A DNA stretch of 5,922 nt from Alphaproteobacteria bacterium (lineage in GTDB: Bacteria > Pseudomonadota > Alphaproteobacteria > Micavibrionales > Micavibrionaceae), in assembly GCA_016763095.1 (NCBI GenBank), contig JAESUK010000111.1, positions 1 through 5,922 on the forward strand, read 5' to 3'. This document shows positions 1 to 5,593 of the stretch, piece by piece. Numbering within the stretch: position 1 is the stretch's first letter; each line of letters opens with the position of its first letter. Below the pieces are notes generated by a model. The model saw only the letters and a list, made by a program, of their open reading frames with translations. It was not told the origin of the DNA and searched no databases. The position numbers and the translations under genes were made by a program.

Positions 1-61
1 TATAACTCAATTTAAAGACAATGTTGATCTATATAAGTCATAGCTTCCTATCCGACATGGT

Positions 62-72
62 TATGATATAAC
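62..72 (+). promoter_or_regulatory. Repeat-embedded extended -10 promoter element (one per repeat)
   Basis: The last nine bases of every repeat read TGATATAAC, a TGn-type extended -10 with five of six bases of TATAAT. An overlapping hexamer TATGAT (62-67 here) also matches the -10 consensus at five of six. The same element recurs at 128-138, 194-204 and 260-270. In N. meningitidis II-C loci an extended -10 at the repeat end is known to start transcription inside each spacer, so crRNA 5' ends do not need RNase III processing. By analogy, RNAs here would start a few bases into the following spacer. The -35 region would fall in the repeat or the preceding spacer and shows no clear consensus. The element is seen in the sequence; promoter activity is inferred. 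Confidence 0.65.
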
Positions 73-259
73 AGTGCTGAGGCTAATGGTCGTGGCGCTG
101 ATGTCATAGCTTCCTATCCGACATGGTTATGATATAACTCTTATCCTCTGCATAGTGTAGCTCTCCAGGTCATAGCTTCCTATCCGACATGGTTATGATA
201 TAACGATGTTTGCTCAATGCCCGCTGTAGCAGGAGTCATAGCTTCCTATCCGACATGGT

Positions 260-270
260 TATGATATAAC
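260..270 (+). promoter_or_regulatory. Promoter element of the terminal repeat, with no spacer downstream
   Basis: This is the same -10-like element, in the last repeat. No spacer or repeat follows it, only 33 bp (271-303) without recognisable content and then the terminator stem. If active, it would make an RNA of roughly 75 nt, from about 277 to about 352, containing neither spacer nor repeat and antisense to the last codons of cas2. Confidence 0.4.
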
Positions 271-303
271 AGTTATTTAGTTAAGATACTGATAGAAGAC
301 GAT

Positions 304-353
304 AAAGACCGAGTTACGCTAGAACAGAACAAGCTGCTCGGTCTTTGTTTTTT
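304..353 (+). terminator. Intrinsic terminator of the CRISPR array, overlapping the cas2 3' end
   Basis: A perfect 10-bp stem is formed by AAAGACCGAG (304-313) and CTCGGTCTTT (337-346) around a 23-nt loop. It is followed on the plus strand by GTTTTTTC, so it ends array transcription before it runs far into cas2. The cas2 stop codon (319-321) lies in the loop, and the 3' arm and T-tract are cas2 codons. On the minus strand the same stem is followed only by TTTATCG, so it would be a poor terminator for the cas operon. Confidence 0.8.
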
Positions 354-648
354 CATTGTTTTTCGATTCGCCAACAAGGATTTTTGTCCGTTCGTATTGT
401 TTATCTGTCACCTGCATAACACGAATACTTCCTTTTTCAGGAACTGATGCACGCAAACGTTTATTGTGTTTTTCTACACGATCTTTACCATTGCAGATTC
501 GTGCATAGACAGAGAACTGTACCATTAAATACCCATCCTTGAGAAGGAAATTCCGAAACCGTGCCGCATCACTCCGATTTGCTTTTGTTTTTGTAGGGAG
601 ATCAAAAAATACAAATAACCACATAAATCTATCCTTTTTAGAACTCAT
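319..648 (-). CDS. cas2: CRISPR-associated endoribonuclease/integrase subunit Cas2
   Basis: The product has 109 residues, a normal Cas2 length. Cas2 is the dimeric scaffold of the Cas1-Cas2 complex that integrates new spacers at the leader-proximal repeat. The N-terminal ferredoxin-like strand WLFVFFDLP carries the conserved Asp16. The segment from RFRNFLLKDGY to QFSVYARIC (about 30-52) and the motif TDKQYER (about 81-87) are the features I associate with II-C Cas2, and the C-terminus ends QLVLF like the Neisseria protein (QLHLF). The ATG overlaps the cas1 stop in an ATGA arrangement (4 bp), which suggests translational coupling; only a weak AAAGAG-like Shine-Dalgarno sequence is visible upstream. 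A later start at Met9 is possible but less likely. The last codons share DNA with the array terminator on the opposite strand, which constrains both sequences. Confidence 0.97.
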   Translation of the reverse strand: MSSKKDRFMWLFVFFDLPTKTKANRSDAARFRNFLLKDGYLMVQFSVYARICNGKDRVEKHNKRLRASVPEKGSIRVMQVTDKQYERTKILVGESKNNEKTKTEQLVLF

Positions 649-1562
649 GTTGAGTCACTCTTTATATTTATACTAGGAAGCAGTAGTAACGCAGGACTCT
701 TTCCTTCAATAGCATTTACAAGACTCGCCGCCATTTTGTCACAGGCATTGGTGAGGGTGTGGTTCTTCCCCTCTATTCTACAGACTATATTTCCCATATT
801 AGCTAGGTCTTGTCGTATTGGTGAAGACAGGGTGTTTTGTTCAAGGGTAAGTTTTTCGTCCTTTTTTAGCATCCATACTTTTTGATCTACAAAAGGACGA
901 AAGACCTCCATCAGATCGTCGGTCAAATTAAATGCATTCAACTCGTTACAATGATGAATACCAAAGGTTGGAAGAAGACCGTAAGCAACTTGTGATCGCG
1001 CCACAAATGCCCGAACAACAGCATACCCATAATTAAGGGCAGCATTGACAATATCATTGTCCCCTCGCCTAAAATCATCTCCCATCAAACGTGGCCAGTA
1101 ATGTCTTGCAGCTTGCGCTTCAATATTTTGAGGGTCTCCAGACTTTATTTTCTGAACCAATGCATACAGGCGTTTGGCAGATTCTCTCCCCTCTGCACGT
1201 TCAAGACAAACAGCTTGGTTTGTAATTTTAGATTGGAGAACATTCTGCCATAATCGACCCCTTAAACTCTCCGTCCATGAAATTTGTATATGCGCAACAC
1301 GGCTTTGTCGGGAATGGGGCTGAAAGGGTAACAGAACCCCGTTGGGTATATGGGTTGTATCACATGTAAGCACTGCCACACCTTGTTCTTGACACGCAGA
1401 TAGTAGCGCCGAGGATAGCGTTATTTGTGGAGTTTCGAGAATAAGCGCCGTAATATCTTCCAAAGGAAGTGTGTGATCACCATCACCATTACACAGCTTT
1501 AACTGCCCCTTAGAGAGGGACAGCTTTGCTGGATTCTGAATGAGTACACTGCGCCACGCCAA
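645..1562 (-). CDS. cas1: CRISPR-associated integrase Cas1, type II-C
   Basis: The product has 305 residues, the usual size for type II Cas1. Cas1 is the metal-dependent integrase that, with Cas2, inserts protospacers into the array. The N-terminus (AWRSVLIQNPAKLSLSKGQL) matches the Nme Cas1 start (TWRSLLIQNGGKLSL). The segment PLEDITALILE (about 33-43) is the N-terminal beta domain. Expected active-site residues are present: Glu148 in NIEAQAA, His204 in GIHHCNELN, and the acids Asp216/Glu219 in TDDLMEVFRP. NDNDIVNAALNYGYAVVRA (about 168-185) is the typical core helix. The start codon is TTG (1560-1562), supported by the Neisseria-like N-terminus and by AAAGGA at 1571-1576 with 8 nt spacing. 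The start lies inside cas9, giving a 53-nt overlap in another frame. The stop overlaps the cas2 ATG. Confidence 0.98.
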   Translation of the reverse strand: MAWRSVLIQNPAKLSLSKGQLKLCNGDGDHTLPLEDITALILETPQITLSSALLSACQEQGVAVLTCDTTHIPNGVLLPFQPHSRQSRVAHIQISWTESLRGRLWQNVLQSKITNQAVCLERAEGRESAKRLYALVQKIKSGDPQNIEAQAARHYWPRLMGDDFRRGDNDIVNAALNYGYAVVRAFVARSQVAYGLLPTFGIHHCNELNAFNLTDDLMEVFRPFVDQKVWMLKKDEKLTLEQNTLSSPIRQDLANMGNIVCRIEGKNHTLTNACDKMAASLVNAIEGKSPALLLLPSINIKSDST

Positions 1563-4500
1563 GTCGTTGTTCCTTTTTTACTTTGTGTTTATTCCCAAAA
1601 TAATCCACAGAGTACTTCTCAAAAGCTAATAAAGTTTTAACGCCCGTTCTTGTTTCTCCATTTTTTCCGAAAGAGGGATCTCGATCATGTGCTTTTACCG
1701 TTATAATACCCGTTGATCGATCCACCCCTGTATAGTATGAAAAATATGAATTTTGTTTGTTTTTTATCTGGACAAGATCGTTTTTATAAAGGGAAAAGAT
1801 GAAGTCTTTATCCTCCATTTCTTCCCATTTTTTTTCATCCTTATGAGCCAAAATAGCTTTATTAGGCAAAGAATTTTTTGTGAAGTGGTACACATAAATT
1901 GGTACAAGGAAATATTTCCCATTTTTTTGGAAAACATCGACACGCACCATATCACCATTACTAGCGAGACCATGATTAATCTCAATCCCTGATTTCTCAT
2001 TCGTTTCAATTCTCACAGCATTAATACGGGGAGCTTCCTTGGATGTATCATTCACAGGCATGTAAACAGGGTCTGCGAATGCTTTATCCGCCCTTCCTCC
2101 ATGAGTATCCAACCGCTCTTTTAAAACATTATAGAGTTTTATATTACGGGGCTTATCCACCAAATTTTCTAGCATTGGCAAACTAAGCGATCTTAGCTTA
2201 ACACGCTGAATGATTTTGTTATCTAATCTACGGATACTACGGATAGTTTCTTGATGCGCTGCCCCTGTGATTTTACGAACAGGCATACGAGAAACAAATA
2301 TGCCCCCTTCTCGAACACCACGTTCATTTTTCTTCCCAAAAACTTCACCCATAACGTCACGATGAAAATTCTCCCATGGCGTTGGAAAATATTTATGTTC
2401 TTTCCCATGTCTTTGATGTTCGGAAACACTCTTCACCATAGATTGTGTTGAACATGCTAATACAATTGCGTCCAGTGCATGATGACGATCATTGTCTCTG
2501 TTTTTCTTCGCAAAACCCCATATACCGCGCAAATGAGCCGTTAACGACCCATTACGTGCTTGAATGCCTTTTTTTAGAGATAAACTCTCTTGCAAATGGT
2601 TTTTAAGTAATTTCGCCATATAGCGAGTATCGTTGAGGGCACGGGACTTCCATTCCCCCGCCTTATCTTCATCAAAGTTTTCAATCAGTAAATTCTCTGC
2701 TTTTTTAGGAGAAAGCTGTCGTGCAAACGCAACCAACGAACTCAGTTTTTTCCCTGTACGTTGAAAATACTCAGCAGGAGTTTCGTTTCCTTTGTTTTGG
2801 TTTTCTGAGGTCAAGCACAATACTTTATTCATATAGGAATCATTCCACGAACGACTATAGGGAATAATATGATCTATTTGCGTTGCAACGCTATCGCGTA
2901 ACTGCTCAGGGGCGATATACACGCCTGCATAAGGACAAAAACCATCTTGCTCTTTCCAAAGGCGATATTTCAAAATATCACCACCAGACACATTATCTTC
3001 TATCTTACCAAGAATCTCGGCAATATGTTGGCGTGCTTCATTACGATATGCCTCATTTTTCTTTTGATCTCGTTCAGTATTCTTACGGTCTTTAAAGTTT
3101 TTGCCCACTTCACGCGCTAACTCTACAACGATACTATCAGGCATTCCGTGTCTCCTAATACAGGCATTGATAACTTTGCGTGTTTGCGCAAGTGCACGGT
3201 TAACCACTGGATTACGAACATCTTCAAATGGCGGAATAAGGCTCAAACCTTTATTTTCTCGGGTACTATGAGAATATCCAGCCTCTTGGCATGCATCGCT
3301 ATAAACTAGCCCTTGCTGCATATAAGGTAGGATTTTACCAATTGCCATTAGTGATAAATCAACCGATTTTGAAAAACTCGTAATCTTACAAAGATTATCC
3401 TTCTGTGTTTCGCTTAGACCATGAACAGAAAGCATTTTATCAACTTCTTTTTTATCCTCATAAAAAGAAAGTACACGAGCAATATCATCAAGATCATCTC
3501 GGCGAGCATTCAGCCAATGTTGCCAATCAACAGCACTTCCCGTCTCCAACGCGTCTTTTAACGCGTGATATCCAGACAGTTTTGTAAAATATGCCTTTTC
3601 CGCTGTGTCACGGATACTCTCCCAACTATTATCATCATCCTTTATCTTGCGATAACCTATGTTAAACCGCTGTTCATTAGATAGATTCAACACTTTTCGT
3701 ATCTGCTTATATGTCACACCACCTTTATTTTTATGAGCAAGATCGATAAGCTTATTCTTATCATCTTGCGTAAGCACTTTTTCAGTACCACTGATATCCT
3801 TAATCCGTAGATTATTGATTTTACTCCACAAAACGAACAACTCAGCGCTATATGAACATCTAGGGGCGCGTTTTTCTTCCTCTTCAAAACTACACCACCC
3901 AACAAGATGTTCTGATGACTGGAGAGGTCGTTGATAGAACGCCACACCATCACCAGCAAGAGTATTCCTATCCTGAGACTTACCATTTCCTGCATACGCG
4001 AATAAAAGATTGTCTGTTGCCTTATCATTTTCAAACTTTTTTTGCGCCGTAAATATAAATTTCACCTCTTCACGTAAAAGATCACGCGTCACAAACCTCT
4101 CATAACTACCGTCCCCATTGCGCTTTTTAGGTAATGTTGCCAGATACGCACCAACAGTTGTGGCACTCGCACGCATCATGGCTTCTTGCAAATCCTTTGC
4201 TCCGCTTAATGCTTTCTTACCTTCGGTGTCATTAGCTTCAGCACCTTTTCGGTTTGACTGAAACCCACGCCGTTTTGCGATGTGAAAAAGTACACGAGAA
4301 AATTCCCCATCTGTTAACTTGCGCTCTAACGCCTCTTTTCTTAAATCCCAGACAGAGAGGAGGACAGGTTGACCTTTCTGAGAGAGGGCATCAATGCTCC
4401 CGACATTTTGAAATCCATGGTTTGACAAAAGGCGGCGGATTTCTCTCTTTCTAACCGCACGACGGTGAATGACACGGCGCATGCCTCTTTTCTCACGTCG

Positions 4501-4647
4501 AGGGGTTGCTAATGACGATCCGTCTTTGGGATTTTCTGCGGCTTCAAAAATATGAACGCCACGAAAATCAACAGTTTTTTGTTCTAAATCTACCCCTGCA
4601 AAACCTACAGATGCTATCCCTATATCAATGCCTAAATTGTAGCTCAT
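1510..4647 (-). CDS. cas9: CRISPR RNA-guided endonuclease Cas9, type II-C
   Basis: The product has 1045 residues, close to NmeCas9 (1082). It cuts DNA matching the crRNA spacer when loaded with the crRNA-tracrRNA duplex. Domains in order: RuvC-I NLGIDIGIASVG with Asp8; an arginine-rich bridge helix RREKRGMRR to REIRRLL (50-74); the REC lobe (about 80-465); RuvC-II SIVVELAREVGK with Glu509; HNH IDHIIPYSRSWNDSYMNKV with Asp592/His593, plus Asn616 in SENQNKG; RuvC-III RHHALDAIVLACS with His723/Asp726; and a C-terminal WED/PAM-interacting region (about 800-1045) containing NGDMVRVDVFQKNGKYFLVPIY. All nuclease residues are intact. I chose the ATG at 4647 (MSYNLGIDIG); the frame is open up to 4722, but those 25 extra residues have no family counterpart and overlap likely promoter sequence. 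GGTGGG precedes the ATG by 5 nt, a modest ribosome site. The 3' end overlaps cas1 by 53 nt, and the last roughly 15-20 residues lie beyond the family's usual end. Confidence 0.98.
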   Translation of the reverse strand: MSYNLGIDIGIASVGFAGVDLEQKTVDFRGVHIFEAAENPKDGSSLATPRREKRGMRRVIHRRAVRKREIRRLLSNHGFQNVGSIDALSQKGQPVLLSVWDLRKEALERKLTDGEFSRVLFHIAKRRGFQSNRKGAEANDTEGKKALSGAKDLQEAMMRASATTVGAYLATLPKKRNGDGSYERFVTRDLLREEVKFIFTAQKKFENDKATDNLLFAYAGNGKSQDRNTLAGDGVAFYQRPLQSSEHLVGWCSFEEEEKRAPRCSYSAELFVLWSKINNLRIKDISGTEKVLTQDDKNKLIDLAHKNKGGVTYKQIRKVLNLSNEQRFNIGYRKIKDDDNSWESIRDTAEKAYFTKLSGYHALKDALETGSAVDWQHWLNARRDDLDDIARVLSFYEDKKEVDKMLSVHGLSETQKDNLCKITSFSKSVDLSLMAIGKILPYMQQGLVYSDACQEAGYSHSTRENKGLSLIPPFEDVRNPVVNRALAQTRKVINACIRRHGMPDSIVVELAREVGKNFKDRKNTERDQKKNEAYRNEARQHIAEILGKIEDNVSGGDILKYRLWKEQDGFCPYAGVYIAPEQLRDSVATQIDHIIPYSRSWNDSYMNKVLCLTSENQNKGNETPAEYFQRTGKKLSSLVAFARQLSPKKAENLLIENFDEDKAGEWKSRALNDTRYMAKLLKNHLQESLSLKKGIQARNGSLTAHLRGIWGFAKKNRDNDRHHALDAIVLACSTQSMVKSVSEHQRHGKEHKYFPTPWENFHRDVMGEVFGKKNERGVREGGIFVSRMPVRKITGAAHQETIRSIRRLDNKIIQRVKLRSLSLPMLENLVDKPRNIKLYNVLKERLDTHGGRADKAFADPVYMPVNDTSKEAPRINAVRIETNEKSGIEINHGLASNGDMVRVDVFQKNGKYFLVPIYVYHFTKNSLPNKAILAHKDEKKWEEMEDKDFIFSLYKNDLVQIKNKQNSYFSYYTGVDRSTGIITVKAHDRDPSFGKNGETRTGVKTLLAFEKYSVDYFGNKHKVKKEQRLGVAQCTHSESSKAVPL
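1571..1576 (-). promoter_or_regulatory. Shine-Dalgarno sequence for the cas1 TTG start
   Basis: The minus strand reads AAAAAAGGAACAACGACTTG. The AAAGGA core lies 8 nt before TTG at 1562. It sits inside the last cas9 codons and decides the cas1 start, because the reading frame has no ATG at the position required by the conserved N-terminus. Confidence 0.75.
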
Positions 4648-4726
4648 GATGTCCCACCATTTTATAATATTTAACTCTAAATGACCTTGACTCATTCCAA
4701 GAAACGCGTCAATCTCTTCCATAAGC

Positions 4727-4736
4727 TTTATACTAT
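4727..4736. promoter_or_regulatory. Overlapping divergent -10-like hexamers between cas9 and tracrRNA
   Basis: On the plus strand TATACT (4729-4734) matches five of six -10 bases and would start tracrRNA near 4741, inside the anti-repeat but leaving enough to pair with a processed crRNA. On the minus strand TATAGT (4731-4736) and TATAAA (4727-4732) each match five of six and would start a cas9 transcript near 4720-4725, giving a leader of roughly 75 nt. No good -35 is visible for either direction. A perfect plus-strand TATAAT at 4663-4668, also without a well-spaced -35 (TTGTAG is 20 bp away), is an alternative for a longer tracrRNA. All assignments are inference from hexamers. Confidence 0.35.
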
Positions 4737-4762
4737 AACCATGTCGGATACGTTGTTATGAT
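4727..4762 (-). repeat. Degenerate CRISPR repeat (source of the anti-repeat)
   Basis: Read on the minus strand, this 36-bp stretch aligns without gaps to the full CRISPR repeat with 28 of 36 identities. Repeat positions 2-6, 13-28 and 31-35 are preserved as blocks. The differences cluster at positions 7-12, which form the internal loop of the crRNA-tracrRNA duplex, and at 29-30. It is inverted relative to the array repeats, which is required for its plus-strand transcript to base-pair with crRNA. Confidence 0.93.
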
Positions 4763-4833
4763 AATGTGTAGATTCGTCTACACTGAAAAGTTTCTGCCCC
4801 GCACAGGATTATTCTTGTGCGGGGCATCTTTTT
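4735..4833 (+). ncRNA. tracrRNA of the type II-C system
   Basis: Anti-repeat bases 4735-4750 are the exact reverse complement of repeat positions 13-28 (upper stem, 16 bp). Bases 4756-4762 (TTATGAT) pair with repeat positions 1-7 with G-U pairs at both ends, and G4755 can pair with repeat C8. This leaves a small internal loop at CGTT (4751-4754) opposite repeat TTCC. A perfect hairpin follows, GTGTAGA (4766-4772), loop TTCG, TCTACAC (4777-4783), then TGAAAAG and the terminator hairpin. The elements TGAAAAG and CTGCCCC to GGGGCATC also occur in the Nme tracrRNA as I remember it. The 5' end is uncertain by some bases and could lie near 4741 or well upstream. The RNA is divergent from cas9 and convergent with higA. 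Confidence 0.93.
4796..4833 (+). terminator. Intrinsic terminator at the tracrRNA 3' end, abutting higA
   Basis: GCCCCGCACA (4796-4805) pairs perfectly with TGTGCGGGGC (4816-4825), and the stem can extend by three more pairs to a 4-nt TTAT loop. ATCTTTTT follows on the plus strand. The last Ts are part of the higA stop codon (TTA at 4832-4834 on the plus strand). On the minus strand the hairpin follows the higA stop at once but is trailed only by AGAAACTTTTC, so it may partly terminate higBA as well. Confidence 0.92.
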
Positions 4834-5212
4834 ATCCGTGAACTTTTCCGCTTAACTCATACTCGTTAACGAGTATCTTTGCTGGTATTTTCAAACTCTG
4901 ATGCAAGTTTCTAATCATAGATAAACTGAGTCGTCGTTTTTTATTCATCACTTCCGATACTCTACTTTTTGTACCCATAGAATCGACAAGGTCTTTATTC
5001 TTAAGTCCTTTGGCTTCCATGATGTGTTTGATTGCTTCAATAGGATCTGGAGTATCAATTTTATAATGGATATCCTCATACGCAGACACAAGTGTAATAA
5101 GAATATCAAGCTGGTCACCTTCATCTGTATTAGGTTTGGCAGAAAAGAGCCCTTCTATACGCGCTAGAGCCTCTTCATAATCTGTTTCTGTTTTAATCGG
5201 TTTAATACTCAT
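4832..5212 (-). CDS. higA: HigA-family antitoxin, XRE-type helix-turn-helix repressor
   Basis: The product has 126 residues. The N-terminal half (1-55), with ETDYEEALARIEGLF and ILITLVSAYEDIHY, resembles the helical N-terminal region of E. coli HigA that contacts the toxin. The C-terminal half (about 56-115) is an XRE/Cro-type helix-turn-helix: DPIEAIKHIMEAKGLKNKDL, then recognition helix residues KSRVSEVMNKKRRLSL (about 82-97). The role inferred from the family is to neutralise HigB and, with it, repress the operon at the palindromes upstream of higB. The toxin gene comes first, the order typical of higBA. The ATG is supported by AGGAG (5221-5225) with 8 nt spacing, which overlaps the higB stop, so translation is probably coupled. 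The 3' end abuts the tracrRNA terminator on the other strand. Confidence 0.87.
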   Translation of the reverse strand: MSIKPIKTETDYEEALARIEGLFSAKPNTDEGDQLDILITLVSAYEDIHYKIDTPDPIEAIKHIMEAKGLKNKDLVDSMGTKSRVSEVMNKKRRLSLSMIRNLHQSLKIPAKILVNEYELSGKVHG

Positions 5213-5223
5213 AGCCTTATCTC

Positions 5224-5517
5224 CTATATGGTTTGTACATCTGTATCATCGTATTGTTCATGTGTTCCTACAAAACGAATATATATCGTAAAAAATTCAT
5301 AATTGATCCAGACTATCAATCTATATTTGTTTCCCCGAATGTTAAAAACAACACGCCCATCTCGTAAAATTGAAGCATTTCTGTACTGCTCCTTCACTTC
5401 TTGTGGGGTTTTCCAGTCCGCCTCTTTCGCAATTTGATACCATGCCTTTAAGTGTTCTTCGCTGTCTGGATTTATATCCCAGAAGTCTTTCAAACACTTA
5501 CGTGATATTATTCTCAT
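5224..5517 (-). CDS. higB: HigB-family toxin, RelE-superfamily mRNA interferase
   Basis: The product has 97 residues, the size expected for HigB. By family, HigB cleaves mRNA at the ribosome and HigA counteracts it. It starts MRIISRKCLKDFW, like E. coli HigB (MHLITQKALKDA). The central IAKEADWKTPQEVKEQY and the core strands RVVFNIRGNKYRLIVWINYE (about 55-74), YIRFVGTHEQYD (79-90) are characteristic. Basic and aromatic residues Arg61, Lys64, Arg66, Arg81, His86 and Tyr89 are candidates for RNA binding or cleavage. I chose the ATG at 5517, which has TAAGGG (5525-5530) with 7 nt spacing. The frame extends upstream to an ATG at 5568, but that one lies in the operator and upstream of the likely transcription start. 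higA begins 11 nt after the stop. Confidence 0.9.
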   Translation of the reverse strand: MRIISRKCLKDFWDINPDSEEHLKAWYQIAKEADWKTPQEVKEQYRNASILRDGRVVFNIRGNKYRLIVWINYEFFTIYIRFVGTHEQYDDTDVQTI

Positions 5518-5539
5518 AAAACATCCCTTACTTATTTCC

Positions 5540-5568
5540 ACTATACATGTTTCCCATTTTGGGAACAA
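5540..5568 (-). promoter_or_regulatory. higBA promoter
   Basis: On the minus strand, -10 TATAGT (5540-5545, five of six consensus bases) is separated by exactly 17 bp from a weak -35 TTGTTC (5563-5568). Transcription would start near 5533, about 16 nt before the higB ATG. The 15-bp palindrome at 5551-5565 sits between the two hexamers and overlaps the -35, so a bound repressor would exclude RNA polymerase. Confidence 0.65.
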
Positions 5569-5593
5569 GCTTTATTTCCCATTTTGGGAACAA
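5550..5593. promoter_or_regulatory. Two tandem palindromic operators for HigA
   Basis: A 19-bp sequence, TTTCCCATTTTGGGAACAA, occurs identically at 5550-5568 and 5575-5593. Its core TTCCCATTTTGGGAA (5551-5565 and 5576-5590) is a perfect inverted repeat of two 6-bp arms with a 3-bp centre. The centres are 25 bp apart, between two and two and a half helical turns. Location over the higBA promoter and the presence of an XRE repressor gene make HigA, or a HigB-HigA complex, the likely ligand. Binding is inferred. Confidence 0.78.

Larger units (their letters stand above)
1..270 (+). CRISPR. Type II-C CRISPR array, cas-proximal end
   Basis: There are four identical 36-bp repeats at 37-72, 103-138, 169-204 and 235-270. 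Each begins GTCATAGCTTCC and ends GGTTATGATATAAC. Positions 1-6 (TATAAC) are the end of a further repeat cut by the window edge. The four spacers at 7-36, 73-102, 139-168 and 205-234 are exactly 30 bp and unrelated to each other; spacer 1 is very AT-rich (6 G/C of 30) and spacer 2 is GC-rich (17 of 30). The plus strand is the crRNA strand, because repeat positions 13-28 are the exact reverse complement of the plus-strand tracrRNA at 4735-4750. Transcription therefore runs towards cas2 and against the cas operon. The repeat next to cas2 is not degenerate. The leader and the newest spacers are expected to the left, outside the window. The number of missing units is unknown. Confidence 0.99.

Noticed and set aside
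271..303. A degenerate further spacer-repeat unit or anti-repeat between the last repeat and the terminator.
   Set aside because: No segment matches the repeat beyond a few bases; nothing is seen here.
1753..4454. Several open frames of 60-106 codons on both strands inside cas9.
   Set aside because: They lie wholly within a conserved, intact cas9 frame, show no recognisable protein features and no good ribosome sites, and are shadow frames.
4708..4720. GTCA then CTTCC four bases later, resembling the first 12 bases of the CRISPR repeat just upstream of the anti-repeat, as a long-form tracrRNA acting as a natural single guide would need.
   Set aside because: Only nine bases agree, a one-base length change is needed, and the segment can form only about four consecutive pairs with the anti-repeat. 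The part matching the 16-bp upper stem is absent.
4648..4722. A 25-residue N-terminal extension of Cas9 starting at the ATG at 4722.
   Set aside because: Type II-C Cas9 proteins begin a few residues before the RuvC-I motif, as with MSYNLGIDIG here. The extension overlaps predicted promoter DNA and lacks family similarity.
5518..5568. A 17-residue N-terminal extension of HigB from the ATG at 5568.
   Set aside because: These codons lie in the operator and promoter, upstream of the predicted transcription start, and the ATG at 5517 has a well-placed ribosome site and a family-like N-terminus.
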